Below, in pieces: positions 33,907-42,075 of a stretch of DNA of 54,540 bases. Under the pieces are notes generated by a model. That model was not told where the DNA came from, did not search any database, and was given only the letters and a program-made list of their open reading frames with translations. Position 1 is the first letter of the stretch, and every line of letters begins with the position of its first letter. Source of the DNA: a bacterium (GTDB taxonomy: Bacteria; Patescibacteriota; Minisyncoccia; JACQLN01); assembly GCA_030697795.1 (NCBI GenBank), contig JAUYOV010000016.1, positions 1 through 54,540 on the forward strand, in the 5' to 3' direction. Made by a program: the position numbers and the translations under genes.

Positions 33907-34248
33907 ATGAAATCGTACAAACCTCAAGAATGGTACAATTTAATAAAAGACCTTCACGGGTTAATTATCGAAGAAATAAATACCGTCTTCCCCGATACCC
34001 TACCCGAGCTTTACCCTAAACTTGTTGCGATGTATGAATTTTTCCGATTGGTTCGAGGCGAGGCTTTCAATTATTCTCGTCCCGCTGATATGGGCAATTT
34101 TCAGAAAGAAATTTATAAAATGGAAGATGAATTAAAAAAACATTTGAAGCAACTTGAAAATAAGCTAGACGTAGATGATGAAAAAACCTCGTACAATCTC
34201 GACTTAATGAAAAAGATGTTTAGTCTTAAGTATTTTAATCAAGACTAA
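33907..34248 (+). CDS. Hypothetical helical protein
   Basis: 113 residues, MKSYKPQEWYNLIKDLHGLI..., rich in charged helices (KEIYKMEDELKKHLKQLENK). No membrane span and no known family. It begins 24 bp after tRNA-Ser(GCT) and ends 13 bp before the next gene; probably co-transcribed. Confidence 0.6.
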   Translation: MKSYKPQEWYNLIKDLHGLIIEEINTVFPDTLPELYPKLVAMYEFFRLVRGEAFNYSRPADMGNFQKEIYKMEDELKKHLKQLENKLDVDDEKTSYNLDLMKKMFSLKYFNQD

Positions 34249-34261
34249 CTTCTCTTAAAAT

Positions 34262-34717
34262 GTGAGCAAATTAACTTGGCGAGCATTTGAATTTGAACAA
34301 CCAGAACGGCATCCTAACTGGTTTGTTTCTTTGTGGATTTTGGCTTTGGCTTTAGTGGTAGTGGCTATAATTTTAAAAAGCTATCTTATGGCTGTTTTTG
34401 TAATAATTTCGGCAGCTCTAATAAATATTTATGCGGTTAAAGAACCTAACGAATATAGTTTTTCCTTAGATACAGAAAACCTAACGATCGGAGAAAAAAC
34501 ACATAAATTAATAGACTTTAAATCCTTCTGGATTTTCGAACGCGCGGATGGTAATGTTCTAAGCTTAGAGGGTAAAAATATAATGAATTCGCATTTAGAA
34601 GTTCCTTTGGCAGAAATTAACCCAGACATAGTTAAAGATATCTTATCGCCAGTAGTAACCGAAAAAGAACACAACGAATCCATAACAGATATTCTGGCCC
34701 GCCTTCTTAAATTTTGA
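34262..34717 (+). CDS. Hypothetical two-span membrane protein
   Basis: 151 residues started by GTG. After WRAFEFEQPERHPNWF there are two close hydrophobic segments (LWILALALVVVAIIL and YLMAVFVIISAALINIYA). A soluble beta-rich domain follows (YSFSLDTENLTIGEKTH, FKSFWIFERADGNVLSL), then a C-terminal helix. This resembles small PH-like membrane proteins, but I make no family claim. Confidence 0.65.
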   Translation: MSKLTWRAFEFEQPERHPNWFVSLWILALALVVVAIILKSYLMAVFVIISAALINIYAVKEPNEYSFSLDTENLTIGEKTHKLIDFKSFWIFERADGNVLSLEGKNIMNSHLEVPLAEINPDIVKDILSPVVTEKEHNESITDILARLLKF

Positions 34718-34746
34718 TATTTGAGATTTAATTTTTGAATTTTAAT

Positions 34747-34861
34747 GCCCTCATAGTTCCCTCCTTCGCTCGAATGTCATTCGAGCTTCGGAAGGGCAAG
34801 TAATTGTCTATCCGACTCAACTTGTCCTGCGAAGCTCGGCTGATAAGCCGAGCGTAGTAGG
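34747..34861. repeat. Two family E repeats upstream of tRNA-Arg
   Basis: First unit GCCCTCATAGTTCCCTCCTTCGC... to GGAAGGGC (34747-34797). Second TCCTGCGAAGCTCGGC / GCCGAGCGTAGTAGGG (34825-34861), ending flush with the first base of tRNA-Arg. Confidence 0.75.
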
Positions 34862-34933
34862 GCCCCCATAGTTCAATGGATAGAATGCGAGATTGCGGAT
34901 CTCGTGATTCAGGTTCGAATCCTGATGGGGGCA
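34862..34933 (+). tRNA. tRNA-Arg (anticodon GCG)
   Basis: Acceptor GCCCCCA/TGGGGGC, anticodon stem CGAGA/TCTCG with loop TTGCGGA, so the anticodon is GCG (reads CGC/CGT). T arm TCAGG-TTCGAAT-CCTGA. No CCA encoded. Most bacteria use ACG modified to ICG for these codons, so a G34 version is noteworthy. Confidence 0.92.
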
Positions 34934-34950
34934 CAAAATTAAACATATGT

Positions 34951-37056
34951 ATGATTCAATCAGATTCCTCTATTAGCATTCTTCCCGGCATTGGTGAGAA
35001 AGTTTTAGAAAAACTTAGCAAGCTTAAGATTAAGAAGGTTCGCGACCTTCTTTTTCATTTGCCATTTAGATACGAAGACTTTTCTAACATAAAAAATATT
35101 GCCGATTTAGTGGCTGGCGAAAAAGCTACCGTAACTGCCAAAATTTTAAACATCGGCCAAAGAAGGGTTTGGAAGCGTAATATGACAATTACCGAGGCGC
35201 TGTTAGAAGACGAAACCGCGCCCATAATGTCTGTTTGGTTTAACCAGCCCTATTTAACCAATACATTAGAAAAAGGCTTATGGGTAAATATTTCTGGGAA
35301 AATATCTCTGGGCAAACGCGGTTTGTATTTTTCTAATCCGGCTTTTGAAGTTTTGGATTCGGAAGGACCGCCCTTCCAGGAAGGGCGGTCCTTCCTTGGA
35401 TTACACACCGGAGGATTGATTGCAATTTACCCCGAAACACAGGGTTTAACTTCGCGCTATTTACGTTTAAAAATAAAAACTGTTTTAGATAATTTAACAA
35501 ACATTCCAGATTTTCTGCCCAACTTTATTGCCAAAGAATTTAATTTAATAAATCTGCGCCGAGCGCTCCAGCAAATTCATTTTCCTAAAAACCAGAAAGA
35601 AATAGCCGAAGCCCAAAAAAGACTAGCCTTCCAAGATATTTTTTTGCTTCAAGTTTATTCCCGAAACGAAAAGGAAAAAATAAAATCTAAACTGGCCAAA
35701 AATATTCCGATTGATCTTTCATTAATAAAAAAATTTATAGAATCCTTGCCTTTTCAATTAACTAATTCACAAAAATTAGCCTCTTGGCAAATTTTAAAAG
35801 ACATAGAAAAACCAACCCCTATGAATCGCCTTTTAGTGGGCGATGTCGGTTCGGGCAAAACCGTGGTAGCCGCTATCGCCGCGTCAAACGCGGCGAGCCA
35901 AGGATACCAAGTCGCCTTTTTAGCACCGACCGAAATTTTAGCTATTCAACATTTTAAGACCTTAACCGATCTTTTTAAAAGCTGGCCAATTAAGATAGGG
36001 CTAATGACCGCATCACATAAATTAAAATCCAACCTAGATAAAATAAATATTACAGTTGGCACGCACGCGCTGATTCAGAAGGGAGTGCGATTTGATAATT
36101 TAGCTCTAGTAGTTGTAGACGAACAACATCGTTTTGGCGTGGATCAACGCGCTGCCCTACTTCGCGGATCAACGCAGATATCAGCGCAGATCGGCGCGGA
36201 TAAGAATCAGCGTGAATCAGCGTGTCTGCCGCATTTGCTATCTATGAGCGCTACACCCATACCCCGAACATTAGCTTTAACCTTATACGGCGACTTAGAT
36301 TTATCGCTCTTAAAAGAACTGCCTAAAGGCAGGAAAAAAATAATTACTAAAGCCGTTTCGCCTGCTAACCGAGAGAAAGCCTATCAGTTTATAGAAAGCC
36401 AAATAAAACTTGGGCGCCAAGCTTTTGTTATATGTCCCTTAATAGAAGAATCCGAAGCCGCTATTATGAGTGAAGTAAAAAACGCCACGGCCGAATACGA
36501 AAAATTATCTAAAAATGTTTTCCCTCATTTAAAAATTGGTTTATTGCATGGCCGCCTCAAACCGCCAGAGAAAGAAAAAATAATGCAAGAATTTAAAAAT
36601 AAAAAAACAGATATTTTAGTTTCAACTTCAGTGGTAGAAGTTGGCGTAGATATACCTAACGCTACTGTAATGATGATAGAAGGCGCCGATAGATTTGGTC
36701 TCGCGCAACTACACCAATTTAGAGGCCGAGTGGGACGGGCTGAACACCAAAGTTATTGTTTTTTATTTACCGAATCTTTTACAAAAAACACAGCTGAGCG
36801 TTTAAAAATATTGGTGGAAAGCGAAGATGGTTTTAAATTGGCCGAAAAAGATTTAGAAATTCGCGGCCCGGGCCAATTTTTTGGGCGTGAACAGTCTGGC
36901 CTGCCCGACCTGGCTATGGCCTCGCTCAAAGACACCAGTTTAATAGAAGAGGTTCAACAAGCTGTAAATTTATTTTTTGAAAAAGATAAAATAGAAAACC
37001 ATCCCCTGCTTTCTGCCAGACTTTCGGAATTTAAAGAAAATATACATTGGGAATGA
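34951..37056 (+). CDS. recG: ATP-dependent DNA helicase RecG, with repeat insertions
   Basis: 701 residues; reverses stalled forks and branches. The frame is open upstream through tRNA-Arg, so I start at ATG 34951 (MIQSDSSISILPGIG). Wedge domain (VRDLLFHLPFRYEDF), Walker A GDVGSGKT, DEQHRFG, SMSATPIPRT, and VSTSVVEVGVDIPNA with HQFRGRVGR. Two inserts are repeat-derived: GPPFQEGRSFL from a double family P palindrome (35361-35395, residues of about 137-148) and STQISAQIGADKNQRESA (36163-36230, about 404-427). The second lies between ALLR and the PHLLSMSATP motif. Confidence 0.95.
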   Translation: MIQSDSSISILPGIGEKVLEKLSKLKIKKVRDLLFHLPFRYEDFSNIKNIADLVAGEKATVTAKILNIGQRRVWKRNMTITEALLEDETAPIMSVWFNQPYLTNTLEKGLWVNISGKISLGKRGLYFSNPAFEVLDSEGPPFQEGRSFLGLHTGGLIAIYPETQGLTSRYLRLKIKTVLDNLTNIPDFLPNFIAKEFNLINLRRALQQIHFPKNQKEIAEAQKRLAFQDIFLLQVYSRNEKEKIKSKLAKNIPIDLSLIKKFIESLPFQLTNSQKLASWQILKDIEKPTPMNRLLVGDVGSGKTVVAAIAASNAASQGYQVAFLAPTEILAIQHFKTLTDLFKSWPIKIGLMTASHKLKSNLDKINITVGTHALIQKGVRFDNLALVVVDEQHRFGVDQRAALLRGSTQISAQIGADKNQRESACLPHLLSMSATPIPRTLALTLYGDLDLSLLKELPKGRKKIITKAVSPANREKAYQFIESQIKLGRQAFVICPLIEESEAAIMSEVKNATAEYEKLSKNVFPHLKIGLLHGRLKPPEKEKIMQEFKNKKTDILVSTSVVEVGVDIPNATVMMIEGADRFGLAQLHQFRGRVGRAEHQSYCFLFTESFTKNTAERLKILVESEDGFKLAEKDLEIRGPGQFFGREQSGLPDLAMASLKDTSLIEEVQQAVNLFFEKDKIENHPLLSARLSEFKENIHWE
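35361..35395. repeat. Double family P palindrome inside recG
   Basis: GGAAGGACCGCCCTTCC followed by AGGAAGGGCGGTCCTTCC: two palindromes in tandem that also form one larger inverted repeat. Confidence 0.85.
36163..36230. repeat. GCGCAGATC-type repeat inside recG
   Basis: Short iterated units (ATCAACGCAGATATCAGCGCAG, ATCGGCGCGG, AATCAGCGTG, AATCAGCGTG in succession) inserted between helicase motifs and read in frame. Confidence 0.65.
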
Positions 37057-37068
37057 AGCGAAGCGGAA

Positions 37069-37100
37069 TCCTTCCGTAGCTCTAAAAGAGCGAAGGAGGA
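37069..37100. repeat. Family E repeat after recG
   Basis: TCCTTCCGTAGCTCT / AGAGCGAAGGAGGA arms with an AAA loop, 12 bp beyond the recG stop. Confidence 0.8.
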
Positions 37101-37101
37101 T

Positions 37102-37129
37102 AAAAAACACCCCGATACGAATCAGGGTG
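37102..37129 (-). terminator. Terminator of the 37141 gene
   Basis: Minus strand CACCCTGAT/ATCGGGGTG stem with loop TCGT followed by TTTTTTA. Confidence 0.7.
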
Positions 37130-37140
37130 TCGGAGTTCTG

Positions 37141-37401
37141 TCAAAATGGCAAGGTAGTTTGAACCACCTCGGAAGGTTTTTGTTTCCTGACGGTCCATTT
37201 TGTGAAAATAGGGTGCCATTCACCTCCTTGGGCAGCCCTCATTGCGCCGTAAAGCCGAGTCGGTGTAAACTCCCGCAAAAATTCCTTGGTAAGTTCTAAC
37301 GAGAGTTTTTCTTTGGCAAATTTCTGAACTTTGCCGATGAGCTCATCTTTGCCCATCCCAAAGATTTTATAGCGATGGGCATTCTGCGTTTGAATTCTCA
37401 T
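37141..37401 (-). CDS. Hypothetical 86-residue protein with consensus promoter
   Basis: MRIQTQNAHRYKIFGMGKDE..., with helices (LIGKVQKFAKEKLSLELTKE) and a C-terminal RKQKPSEVVQTTLPF. Family unknown. It has a textbook Shine-Dalgarno (GGAGGGT, 5 bp before ATG), a perfect promoter (37464-37492) and a terminator. This high-expression layout matches the 14016 gene. Confidence 0.75.
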   Translation of the reverse strand: MRIQTQNAHRYKIFGMGKDELIGKVQKFAKEKLSLELTKEFLREFTPTRLYGAMRAAQGGEWHPIFTKWTVRKQKPSEVVQTTLPF

Positions 37402-37463
37402 AATACCCTCCTTTTTCCTTAGGTTTGGAAAGAGCTAAAAAGAACAATTTGAAAAGTAACTAT

Positions 37464-37492
37464 ATTATACTATCCTAATTCTTGTTTGTCAA
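37464..37492 (-). promoter_or_regulatory. Exact-consensus sigma-70 promoter
   Basis: Minus strand TTGACA (37487-37492), exactly 17 bp, TATAAT (37464-37469), about 60 bp before the start of the 37141-37401 gene. The strongest promoter match in the window. Confidence 0.85.
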
Positions 37493-37584
37493 TCTAAATT
37501 TTGGGGTTACCTAAAATCATCGTCGCTCAAGAAATTTCGCTCCTCTTTAAAACCACTCGGTTTTAATATTTCCTCCGCGGGAAA

Positions 37585-39132
37585 CTACCGTTTCCCGACC
37601 CCTTCCCTGAATTTTGGGGTTACCCAAAAGCCCATATATTTGCCCAACATCAACCGTGTTTGCGCTTCTAAAGCCGGAATTGAACCAAAAACCACTGTGG
37701 TAAACGGAACCAACAGCCACTGCAATAACATCCAAGCATATTTGCCTTTGCCATAACGTGGTGGACGCGGTGGCAGAAGGTTCATACTAATTACGGCCGA
37801 TGAAATAAGCCCCACCATCGCTAATGTCATTATTACGCGTGTGATGCGTGGCAAATTATACGAAAGCACTGTTAAATTAAAAATTGATCCGCCCAAAAGC
37901 ACCGGTAGCCAACCCATTAAAAAAATAATTAAAGCATTGGTTGCCCAAGAATAATAGCCTTCCACCAAATTAAAGCCGTGACGCAATTTTTTGCCTAAAG
38001 ATAAATCTTCGTTTTTAATAAAGGCAAATAAAACATACACCAAGTTTTCGGCACCCCAAGCCCAACGCCGTTGCTGTTTATAAAGAGCTTTCATACTCTT
38101 CCAAAATGTTTTATCCACCGCGGCGTCCATATAAACCGGCGCATACAAAGAAACAGTTTCGTAGTTACCATTATAAAAATTATAACACTGCCAGAAAATT
38201 CTGGAATCTTCCGAAACTATATTGGCCTGCCAAAAACCAACTTCTACCAAAGTTTTAAAACTCATAGAATGACTAGAAAAAGTAACCTGCCTTTCTGGGC
38301 GCTCTTGTTGCATCGTTAACCAAAAAGTAGAAGAAAAAGAAACCACGCGAGCCAGCGCCGGCGCTTCCCAAATATTATTGGTAAAAATAGAAACCGGTTG
38401 GAAAGAGGCCCTCTGGGGGTTAGGATGCGAAATATATTTATGCGTCAGCAAGGCAAAATATTGATCCCAAACATTTGTATCTACATCGAAAACCGAAACT
38501 ATTATTTTTTCGTACGGTAAATGAAGCGGGTCTATAACTTCTTCTTTAACGCGCTTGCCTGCCCAAGTTTCGTTGGAACCCTTACCCGCCAGTTCGCCAG
38601 CAATATTATCGGGATGAACTGTTACTAAAAATTTAAAAAATTTACTTCCAAATTTATTGCGTAAAAACTCTGCAGTTTTTTTTGACTCTGCTCCGCCTCG
38701 TTCTTCTAAAGCCAAAACCACTATCATTTTCTGTGTATCGTATTTTGAATTTACCAAAGCCTCAAAAGTTGGCTCGACCACTTCTAGGGGTTCTTTATAC
38801 ATTGGCAAAATTATTAAGTGCCAATAATCTTCCCAATTAGAATTTTCTTTTAAACGACTCCACCAATCTATTTTTAAATTCTCTTTCATTCGTTTGTAGC
38901 CCGAACGCAAATGAAACGAAAGATACAAAACTTTTATAAACCAATAAGTATCAAAAAGAATAATAAAAACAGCCACCCAAGCTGGCTTAAAAACTGAAAG
39001 TAAAACTAAACCAATTATGGTGCTCCAAGCCAAAACACCGGGCATAATTTCTAAAGCTCGGTATAATCTTCTATCGCTTTTATTTTCAATCTCTGTAGCG
39101 CGACCAATGCGCAAGTACCATTTACTATCCAT
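37585..39132 (-). CDS. Membrane glycosyltransferase family 2 (cellulose synthase-like)
   Basis: 515 residues. Two N-terminal spans (VLAWSTIIGLVLLS, WVAVFIILFDTYWFI), a catalytic GT-A domain, then four C-terminal spans. Catalytic marks are VLALEERGG, the D-x-D in FDVDTN, SEDSRIFWQ and the processive-type QQRRWAWG. It should polymerise or transfer a sugar across the membrane; the product is unknown. A 180-bp spacer with GGGTTACC and GGGAAAC/GTTTCCC short inverted repeats follows it. Confidence 0.88.
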   Translation of the reverse strand: MDSKWYLRIGRATEIENKSDRRLYRALEIMPGVLAWSTIIGLVLLSVFKPAWVAVFIILFDTYWFIKVLYLSFHLRSGYKRMKENLKIDWWSRLKENSNWEDYWHLIILPMYKEPLEVVEPTFEALVNSKYDTQKMIVVLALEERGGAESKKTAEFLRNKFGSKFFKFLVTVHPDNIAGELAGKGSNETWAGKRVKEEVIDPLHLPYEKIIVSVFDVDTNVWDQYFALLTHKYISHPNPQRASFQPVSIFTNNIWEAPALARVVSFSSTFWLTMQQERPERQVTFSSHSMSFKTLVEVGFWQANIVSEDSRIFWQCYNFYNGNYETVSLYAPVYMDAAVDKTFWKSMKALYKQQRRWAWGAENLVYVLFAFIKNEDLSLGKKLRHGFNLVEGYYSWATNALIIFLMGWLPVLLGGSIFNLTVLSYNLPRITRVIMTLAMVGLISSAVISMNLLPPRPPRYGKGKYAWMLLQWLLVPFTTVVFGSIPALEAQTRLMLGKYMGFWVTPKFREGVGKR

Positions 39133-39237
39133 ATGTATTAGCCCATAATATAGCAGGAACTTGATTATAATGTAAAAAGCGGGTTAAATAATTGATAGGC
39201 TTATGTTTTTTCAGGGCATGATAAAAGAGAATGGCTT

Positions 39238-39265
39238 GCCCTGCGAAGCTTTAGCGAAGTAGGGC
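39238..39265. repeat. Family E repeat overlapping the tRNA-Glu 5' end
   Basis: GCCCTGCGAAGCTTT / AGCGAAGTAGGGC arms. The right arm shares its last three bases with the tRNA. Confidence 0.8.
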
Positions 39266-39336
39266 GCCATCGTCTAGCCTGGTTAGGACGCAGGGTTTTC
39301 AACCCTGTAACACGGGTTCGAATCCCGTTGGCGCTA
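39263..39336 (+). tRNA. tRNA-Glu (anticodon TTC)
   Basis: Acceptor GGCGCCA/TGGCGCT (first pair G-U), D arm GTC...GAC, anticodon stem CAGGG/CCCTG with loop TTTTCAA (UUC), T arm ACGGG-TTCGAAT-CCCGT. No CCA encoded. Its last 18 bases plus one are repeated at 39524-39542. Confidence 0.93.
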
Positions 39337-39542
39337 CGACAAAACGAGCCGATTGATCGACTCGTGTCGGGATGAGAAAAGCGCAGGCGCGACGGCGCCG
39401 AGCTGGGGATCAAAAACAAACTGCTTTGTTTTTGATCCAGTTCGTAGAAATTTCCTTTATCGAGCAAAGCGAGATAGGAAATAGGAGGAACGCAGAAATT
39501 TTCAGCAGAAAATTATCTGTGACCGAATCCCGTTGGCGCTAC
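39319..39542 (+). mobile_element. 205-bp unit bounded by a direct repeat of the tRNA-Glu 3' end
   Basis: CGAATCCCGTTGGCGCTAC occurs at 39319-39337 (tRNA-Glu 3' end) and exactly again at 39524-39542, the footprint of integration at a tRNA. The DNA between has no gene but several strong hairpins: GATCAAAAACA/TGTTTTTGATC-like (39408-39437), ATTTCC...GGAAAT (39449-39482) and AATTTTC/GAAAATT (39497-39513). It is either a decayed integrated element or a minimal passenger relying on outside recombinases. Confidence 0.75.
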
Positions 39543-39546
39543 AAGA

Positions 39547-39578
39547 AAAAAGCCCTCCGATATCAGTCGGGGGCTTTT
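39547..39578. terminator. Terminator between tRNA-Glu unit and the 39596 gene
   Basis: AAAAGCCCTCCGA / TCGGGGGCTTTT stem; runs of A and T on both sides allow use in both directions. Confidence 0.75.
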
Positions 39579-39595
39579 GCAATTAAAGGAGAAAA

Positions 39596-39928
39596 TCAAG
39601 TAACAACCTCACAAAATTTCTTTCCAAACACAAGGTGTTCAATTCCACCTAGGTTTACATTCTTTTTCCACCAGTTTGCTGCCTCTGGGCTTTTAGCAAA
39701 AAGAGCTTCAATAGCTTTTCGAGTTTGAACATGAAATCCTCCCATATTATCTGGATCAGGAGGACCCCCAAGCGATCCTCTATACTTTCCTTCTAATACT
39801 TCTTCCGTAAATGTATCGCGAGTACCCTCCCAGTTAATTGTGGTTGGCAATACAAGACCCACCCATTCCTTCCTTACCCATTCCGGAGCCTCGCCAGTTG
39901 GTATACTGGTAATTCTGATCTGTGCCAT
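39596..39928 (-). CDS. Hypothetical 110-residue protein
   Basis: MAQIRITSIPTGEAPEWVRK..., with EEVLEGKYRGSLGGPPDPDN, NMGGFHVQTRKAIEALFAK and a terminal IEHLVFGKKFCEVV. It is an acidic-basic mix with no span. Strong Shine-Dalgarno AAGGAGAAGG precedes it, and it diverges from tsaD with only 55 bp between the starts. It belongs to the same small strong-SD class as 14016 and 37141. Function unknown. Confidence 0.7.
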   Translation of the reverse strand: MAQIRITSIPTGEAPEWVRKEWVGLVLPTTINWEGTRDTFTEEVLEGKYRGSLGGPPDPDNMGGFHVQTRKAIEALFAKSPEAANWWKKNVNLGGIEHLVFGKKFCEVVT

Positions 39929-39983
39929 ACCCCTTCTCCTTGTTAAAGGTTAAAGATCTAGGTTAATCTAAGCATAAATCACA

Positions 39984-41132
39984 ATGAAAATACTAGCTAT
40001 AGAGACAAGTTGTGACGAGACGGGCATAGCATTAATAGAATCAGATAAAAAAAACGGAATCCAGGTTCTAGCTAATTTGGTGTCCTCGCAGATAGAAACC
40101 CACCGCCCTTTTGGTGGTGTAGTTCCTTTTTTAGCCAAGCGTGAACACGAAAAAAACCTCCCTCTCCTTTGGCAACAACTTCAACGTATCCCGAGCTTAC
40201 GATCGTATGCTCAAGACACGTTTTCAGATTTAGATATTATAGCAGTTACTCAAGGACCTGGGCTTGCTCCATGCTTATGGACTGGCGTTAATTTTGCACA
40301 AAAAATTGCACAAGAATTAAATAAACCATTAGTTGGAATAAACCATCTTAAGGGGCATATCTACATTGCTCTCTTAGAACAACAAATTTCTAATTACCAA
40401 TTTCTAATTTCTAAACAAAATCTAAATCATAAATCACAAACTAAAACCACATTAAAATCTAAGTTTCCGGTTTTATCACTGATAGTCAGTGGCGGGCATA
40501 CCCAATTAGTGTTTTCTAAAAAACTGGGGCATTACCAAGTTATTGGCGAAACTTTAGACGACGCCGCTGGCGAAGCTTTCGATAAAGTAGCTAAACTTTT
40601 AAAACTTCCCTACCCCGGTGGGCCAGAAATTTCTAAACTGGCTACGAAGGGTAACCCTTCACGATTTGATTTTCCGCGCCCAATGTTAAACAGCAAAAAC
40701 TTTGATTTTTCTTTTTCTGGTTTAAAAACTTCTGTTTTGTATTTAGTTAATGGCGTCCCACTGAAGGGCGGTCCTCCGCTGAAGGACCGCCCTTCAGTTT
40801 TGCGCTTGACCCAAAAAACCAAAGCCGACGTCGCTGCTTCTTTTGAACAAGCTGTTGTAGATGTTTTAGTTTCGAAAACACTTCGTGCAGCTAAAGAATT
40901 TAAACCTAAAACCCTAGTTTTAGGAGGAGGTGTTGCGGCTAACAAAAAACTTAGAGAAACTTTAGAACTAAAATTTAAAATAGATTTCCCTAATATTGCT
41001 TGTCTATTATCGCCTATCGCGATGACTGGAGACAACGCGCTCATGATCGCCCTCGCCGCTTTAGCGGAAAGAAAATTGTTAAAGCCTGTTAAAGACTTAA
41101 AAGCAGAAGCTAATTTGCGTTTAGATTCATAA
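39984..41132 (+). CDS. tsaD: tRNA t6A threonylcarbamoyltransferase TsaD, with three repeat insertions
   Basis: 382 residues, about 40 longer than usual. Marks: AIETSCDETGIAL, HxxxH in INHLKGHIYIALL, VSGGHTQL, GEAFDKVAKLL-LPYPGGP, NFDFSFSGLKTSV and LVLGGGVAANKKLR. The extra length comes from repeat DNA read in frame: SLRSYAQD (CGAGCTTACGATCG type, 40191-40210), ISNYQFLISKQN (family F, 40383-40420) and LKGGPPLKDRPS (double family P, 40761-40797). The metal and ATP motifs are untouched. Confidence 0.95.
   Translation: MKILAIETSCDETGIALIESDKKNGIQVLANLVSSQIETHRPFGGVVPFLAKREHEKNLPLLWQQLQRIPSLRSYAQDTFSDLDIIAVTQGPGLAPCLWTGVNFAQKIAQELNKPLVGINHLKGHIYIALLEQQISNYQFLISKQNLNHKSQTKTTLKSKFPVLSLIVSGGHTQLVFSKKLGHYQVIGETLDDAAGEAFDKVAKLLKLPYPGGPEISKLATKGNPSRFDFPRPMLNSKNFDFSFSGLKTSVLYLVNGVPLKGGPPLKDRPSVLRLTQKTKADVAASFEQAVVDVLVSKTLRAAKEFKPKTLVLGGGVAANKKLRETLELKFKIDFPNIACLLSPIAMTGDNALMIALAALAERKLLKPVKDLKAEANLRLDS
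40383..40420. repeat. Family F AT-rich repeat inside tsaD
   Basis: Units ATTTCTAATTACC-AATTTCTAATTTCTAA encode ISNYQFLISKQ. The closely similar ISNFQFLISKQN is found inside valS. Confidence 0.8.
40761..40797. repeat. Double family P palindrome inside tsaD
   Basis: CTGAAGGGCGGTCC-TCCG-CTGAAGGACCGCCCTTCAG, same composition as the double unit in recG. Confidence 0.85.
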
Positions 41133-41166
41133 TAGTACTAAATTCTAGACTATAGTATTAATAATC

Positions 41167-41208
41167 ACTTATAACATTTACCTCACGATCGTAAGAAAAA
41201 TGTTATAA
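41167..41208. repeat. Inverted repeat after tsaD
   Basis: ACTTATAACATTT / AAAATGTTATAAGT arms (13 bp) around a loop that contains CACGATCGTAAG, a fragment of the palindrome family found after secY. Confidence 0.6.
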
Positions 41209-41239
41209 GTCAAAAACCCAAAAATATAATTTGGTAGTA

Positions 41240-41272
41240 AAAAAAGCCCCGAGCGCGTTGGCCCGAGGCGAA
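41240..41272 (-). terminator. Terminator of the 41280-41953 gene pair
   Basis: Minus strand CCTCGGGC / GCTCGGGG stem with wobble pairs, loop CAACGC, followed by CTTTTTTT. Confidence 0.65.
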
Positions 41273-41279
41273 ACCGAAC

Positions 41280-41627
41280 TTAGCTCGGTGGAACTTCGAT
41301 GAGTTTCTTCAACCCCGCAAATGGATAGAACTTCGGTATTGGAGTGATTCTTTTTGAAAAGTGACCGGAATACCTCCCTCTCCTATGCGCTAATTTACCC
41401 TCCGTCACAACAACCCGCCCAAATCTTCGAGCGAGTCTTCTGATGGTGCTCTCTGCCATACCCACATTGAAGCTTTCTTCAAAACTATTTGGTGTAGGAA
41501 TAACCACCACCTTCCTAGAAGACATGAGCCAGTATTCATACGGCTCTACTGCAAAACTCCAGTCGCCATAAGCCAATCCATCGATTAGCCCCAAAGGGAT
41601 AACACTAACCTTTTTCATCTTTTCCAC
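41280..41627 (-). CDS. Hypothetical 115-residue protein
   Basis: MEKMKKVSVIPLGLIDGLAY..., then MSSRKVVVIPTPNSFEESF and a basic FGRVVVTEGKLAHRRGR. No membrane span and no family recognised. Shine-Dalgarno AAAGGTGG; 8 bp after the 41636 gene, so they form a two-gene operon closed by a terminator. Confidence 0.65.
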   Translation of the reverse strand: MEKMKKVSVIPLGLIDGLAYGDWSFAVEPYEYWLMSSRKVVVIPTPNSFEESFNVGMAESTIRRLARRFGRVVVTEGKLAHRRGRYSGHFSKRITPIPKFYPFAGLKKLIEVPPS

Positions 41628-41635
41628 CTTTCTGA

Positions 41636-41953
41636 TTATTGAGGTGGGGCTTCAGTAGAATTCGTCTCATTCAAAACGGTTCTGACGTGATATTCAGACA
41701 CCTGTTCGACACTTCTTTCCTTTTTCCTTCCCTTCCCTTTTTTCTCAACATTTCTTTCAACACTCCCTTTGAAAACAGCTCGCACCTTAGACACAACAGC
41801 TAAAGAAAGACCCTTTACTTCGCCTGTTGAGATATCTTCTAAAACCTTGTTACCTTGTTCATCTTTTGATCTAAAAATAAATCCCTCCAAAATAAAGACT
41901 CCATCCAATACCCCTATTTTTAATTCCGCTTCAACTTTGATAGAAAGTGGCAT
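41636..41953 (-). CDS. Hypothetical 105-residue beta-rich protein
   Basis: MPLSIKVEAELKIGVLDGVF..., alternating beta pattern up to AVVSKVRAVFKG, then a lysine/arginine-rich linker (VEKKGKGRKKERS) and a polar tail ending TEAPPQ. Strong Shine-Dalgarno AAAAGGAGAC. First gene of the pair with 41280. A TTGACA box occurs upstream (about 42034-42039), without a convincing -10. Confidence 0.65.
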   Translation of the reverse strand: MPLSIKVEAELKIGVLDGVFILEGFIFRSKDEQGNKVLEDISTGEVKGLSLAVVSKVRAVFKGSVERNVEKKGKGRKKERSVEQVSEYHVRTVLNETNSTEAPPQ

Positions 41954-42075
41954 AACAAGTCTCCTTTTTTAGGGAACATTTTAGGAACAATCTATTGCAC
42001 GAATAGTAACATTCAAGCAAATATACACCAACTTGTCAAGTGCACAGTTTTATCTGCAAATGTTAAGCTAGTTAA

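Noticed and set aside
36163-36230. Iterated GCGCAGATC units as a CRISPR array
   Set aside because: Units are short, irregular and inside the recG frame with no spacer pattern. No CRISPR array or cas gene was seen anywhere in the window.
42034-42060. Promoter for the 41636 gene based on the TTGACA box
   Set aside because: No acceptable -10 box at 16-18 bp spacing.
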